From the NCBI RefSeq assembly GCF_900091585.1, contig NZ_FMHT01000003.1:5261501-5325500 (forward strand): a stretch of 64,000 nt of DNA. Reading direction: 5' to 3'. Source of the stretch: Micromonospora nigra. GTDB lineage: Bacteria > Actinomycetota > Actinomycetes > Mycobacteriales > Micromonosporaceae. The first letter of the stretch is position 1. The number at the start of each line of letters is the position of its first letter. The position numbers and the translations under genes are program-made. Below the pieces are notes generated by a model, which worked only from the letters and a program-made list of their open reading frames with translations, was not told the DNA's origin and searched no databases. This document shows positions 63,106-64,000 of the stretch, one piece after another.

Positions 63106-63230
63106 GCGCCACCCCCGCGCCGCCCGCGTCGGCTGAGCGCCACCCCCGCGCCGCCCGCGTCGGCTGAGCGCCACCCCCGCGCCGCCCGCGTCGGCTGAGC
63201 GCCACCCCCGCGCCGCCCGCGTCGGCTGAG
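63088..63230. repeat. 31-bp tandem repeat x4.6 across the aroE stop codon
   Basis: Units start at 63088, 63119, 63150, 63181 and a partial at 63212 (through 63230), each beginning GCCGCCCGCGTCGGCTGAG. The first unit contains the aroE codons for A-A-R-V-G and the TGA. At 63228-63249 a further copy of the segment 63077-63098 (one mismatch) follows. Confidence 0.92.
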
Positions 63231-63443
63231 GCACTACACGCCGCCCGCGCCGCCCGATCCGCCCGCTCGGATTGTCCGCTCGGGCCGCCCACTCCGGCCG
63301 GACCGGCCACAATGGTCATCGGAACCCCGAGGCGTGTCTTAGGAGAGGGTTAAGACGCGCTTAGGTCCCGCTGTCCTGCCCACGCGGCGTCGTGGCCGTC
63401 GATACGCTGCTGACCGTCACCGCATCAGACACAGGGAGTCTCC
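63106..63443. other. 338-bp intergenic region after aroE
   Basis: Mostly the 31-bp repeat tract and its diverged flank. An imperfect inverted repeat GCGTGTCTTA (63332-63341) / TAAGACGCGC (63351-63360), one mismatch, lies 84 nt before the TTG of the next gene and may be an operator. No gene seen. Confidence 0.55.
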
Positions 63444-64000
63444 TTGACCAGGCACGGACTGCACCGACTGCGCCCGCCGGGTGGCCCCCGCCGCAAGGCG
63501 GTCGGCCTCGTCGTCCTCGGCACGACCGTGGTGGTGAGCCTGGCCGTCACGGTCGTACCGCTGCTGGCGGCCGACGACATGTCGATCCGGGCGGCGGCGG
63601 ACACGACCGCCACCGCGGTGCCGCAGGACGGGGACAACAGCCTCAAGACGACGCTGGCGACCTGCCCCTCACCCTGCGACGGCAACCCGCGCGGCGCACG
63701 GGAGGCGGTCGTCCGGTTCGACGTGCGGACGCTGCCCGCGAACGCCGTCAACGTGCGTGCCACGCTGAAGGCGCATTCCTGGAAGGCGTTCGACGCGACG
63801 GTGACCGCCCACGCCTCCCCGGTCGACGCGGGGGTGGCCCGCCCGTCGCCCGTGGCCCTCGGCGCGGCGTTGGACACCGTCGGCACGGTCGCGAGGGGCG
63901 TCAACGAGTGGGACGTCTCTCCTCTGGTGACGGGCAACGGCACGTTCACGGTGGCGCTGGCCCAGTCCGGTCTGCACACCCGCATCTACTGGGCCTCGAG
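63444..64000 (+). CDS. secreted protein, start TTG, 3' end cut by window
   Basis: The frame runs open from TTG 63444 (GGGAG at 63434-63438, 5-nt spacing) to the window edge. An Arg-rich n-region, one hydrophobic helix (A-V-G-L-V-V-L-G-T-T-V-V-V-S-L-A-V-T-V) and an L-A-A-D-D site near residue 44 form a signal peptide. The mature part has a Cys pair (C-P-S-P-C-D) and beta-rich segments (A-V-V-R-F-D-V, V-N-V-R-A-T-L-K-A, F-T-V-A-L-A-Q-S-G) like the DNRLRE/CBM96 beta-sandwich found at the front of secreted phosphoesterases and glycan-active enzymes. The catalytic part, if any, is outside the window. Confidence 0.75.
   Translation, partial: MTRHGLHRLRPPGGPRRKAVGLVVLGTTVVVSLAVTVVPLLAADDMSIRAAADTTATAVPQDGDNSLKTTLATCPSPCDGNPRGAREAVVRFDVRTLPANAVNVRATLKAHSWKAFDATVTAHASPVDAGVARPSPVALGAALDTVGTVARGVNEWDVSPLVTGNGTFTVALAQSGLHTRIYWAS

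Noticed and set aside
63088..63230. CRISPR array or attachment site
   Set aside because: 31-bp units abut without unique spacers, and they copy the end of aroE; no integrase is nearby.

Overview
The window reads as one contiguous stretch of chromosome from a very GC-rich actinobacterium, most likely Micromonospora or a close relative (Micromonosporaceae). The reasons are the third-position GC bias, the many GTG starts, ATGA/GTGA stop-start overlaps, TAGxxT-type -10 boxes set directly against start codons, the ruvCAB-yajC-secDF-apt-rel-cyclophilin-hisS order, an XRE/DUF397 pair with a companion WxCxxC...PWPC protein, and alaS-ruvX-mltG-aroE. The genus is an inference from gene content; there is no rRNA or tRNA gene to anchor it. 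Protein functions were assigned from recognised motifs, not from a search.

Layout: 1-2.4 kb, tail of a DUF402 gene and a divergent XRE/DUF397 regulatory module. 2.4-7.3 kb (minus strand), a LemA plus M48 protease pair, a PadR/HAAS-domain regulatory pair and a small secreted protein. 7.6-13.2 kb, dnaE, a class V aminotransferase and a B12-binding-like protein. 13.3-16 kb (minus), a GAF/PucR-type regulator and a 3-hydroxybutyrate dehydrogenase-like SDR. 16.2-25.5 kb, ruvCAB, yajC-secD-secF, apt and rel. 25.8-27.6 kb (minus), two tandem membrane-anchored cyclophilins. 27.9-32 kb, an MBL hydrolase, hisS and a two-component system. 32.3-42.3 kb, a tightly coupled nine-gene operon: aminotransferase, epimerase, UbiA prenyltransferase, three GT2 glycosyltransferases, two membrane-anchored endonuclease/exonuclease/phosphatase-fold (EEP) proteins and an AglD/MprF-like membrane protein. 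42.4-46.4 kb, an acyl-ACP desaturase behind a perfect 31-bp palindrome, a secreted SGNH hydrolase, a secreted S1 protease and a DUF998 membrane protein. 46.6-51.9 kb, aspS, a decayed RmlD-type reductase, an ArsR-MFS pair with a large operator, a GNAT protein and a small membrane protein. 51.9-63.1 kb, rarA, a giant disordered membrane protein, two small membrane proteins, alaS, ruvX, mltG and aroE. The right edge cuts a secreted protein that starts at a TTG.

The most novel-looking part is the 32.3-42.3 kb operon. Its UbiA member carries the NDxxDxxxD motif of polyprenyl-phosphate phosphoribosyltransferases. With polyprenyl-P-sugar-style GT2 enzymes, an epimerase and an integral membrane export/transfer-type protein it suggests assembly of an uncharacterised lipid-linked or surface glycoconjugate. 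The first GT2 is broken by a single-base deletion in a C run. A second theme is non-coding: seven tandem-repeat tracts all lie at or just past the 3' ends of genes, and two of them include the stop codon. A third is a set of strong inverted repeats acting as operators or hairpins (padR, desaturase, arsR, apt, alaS/ruvX).
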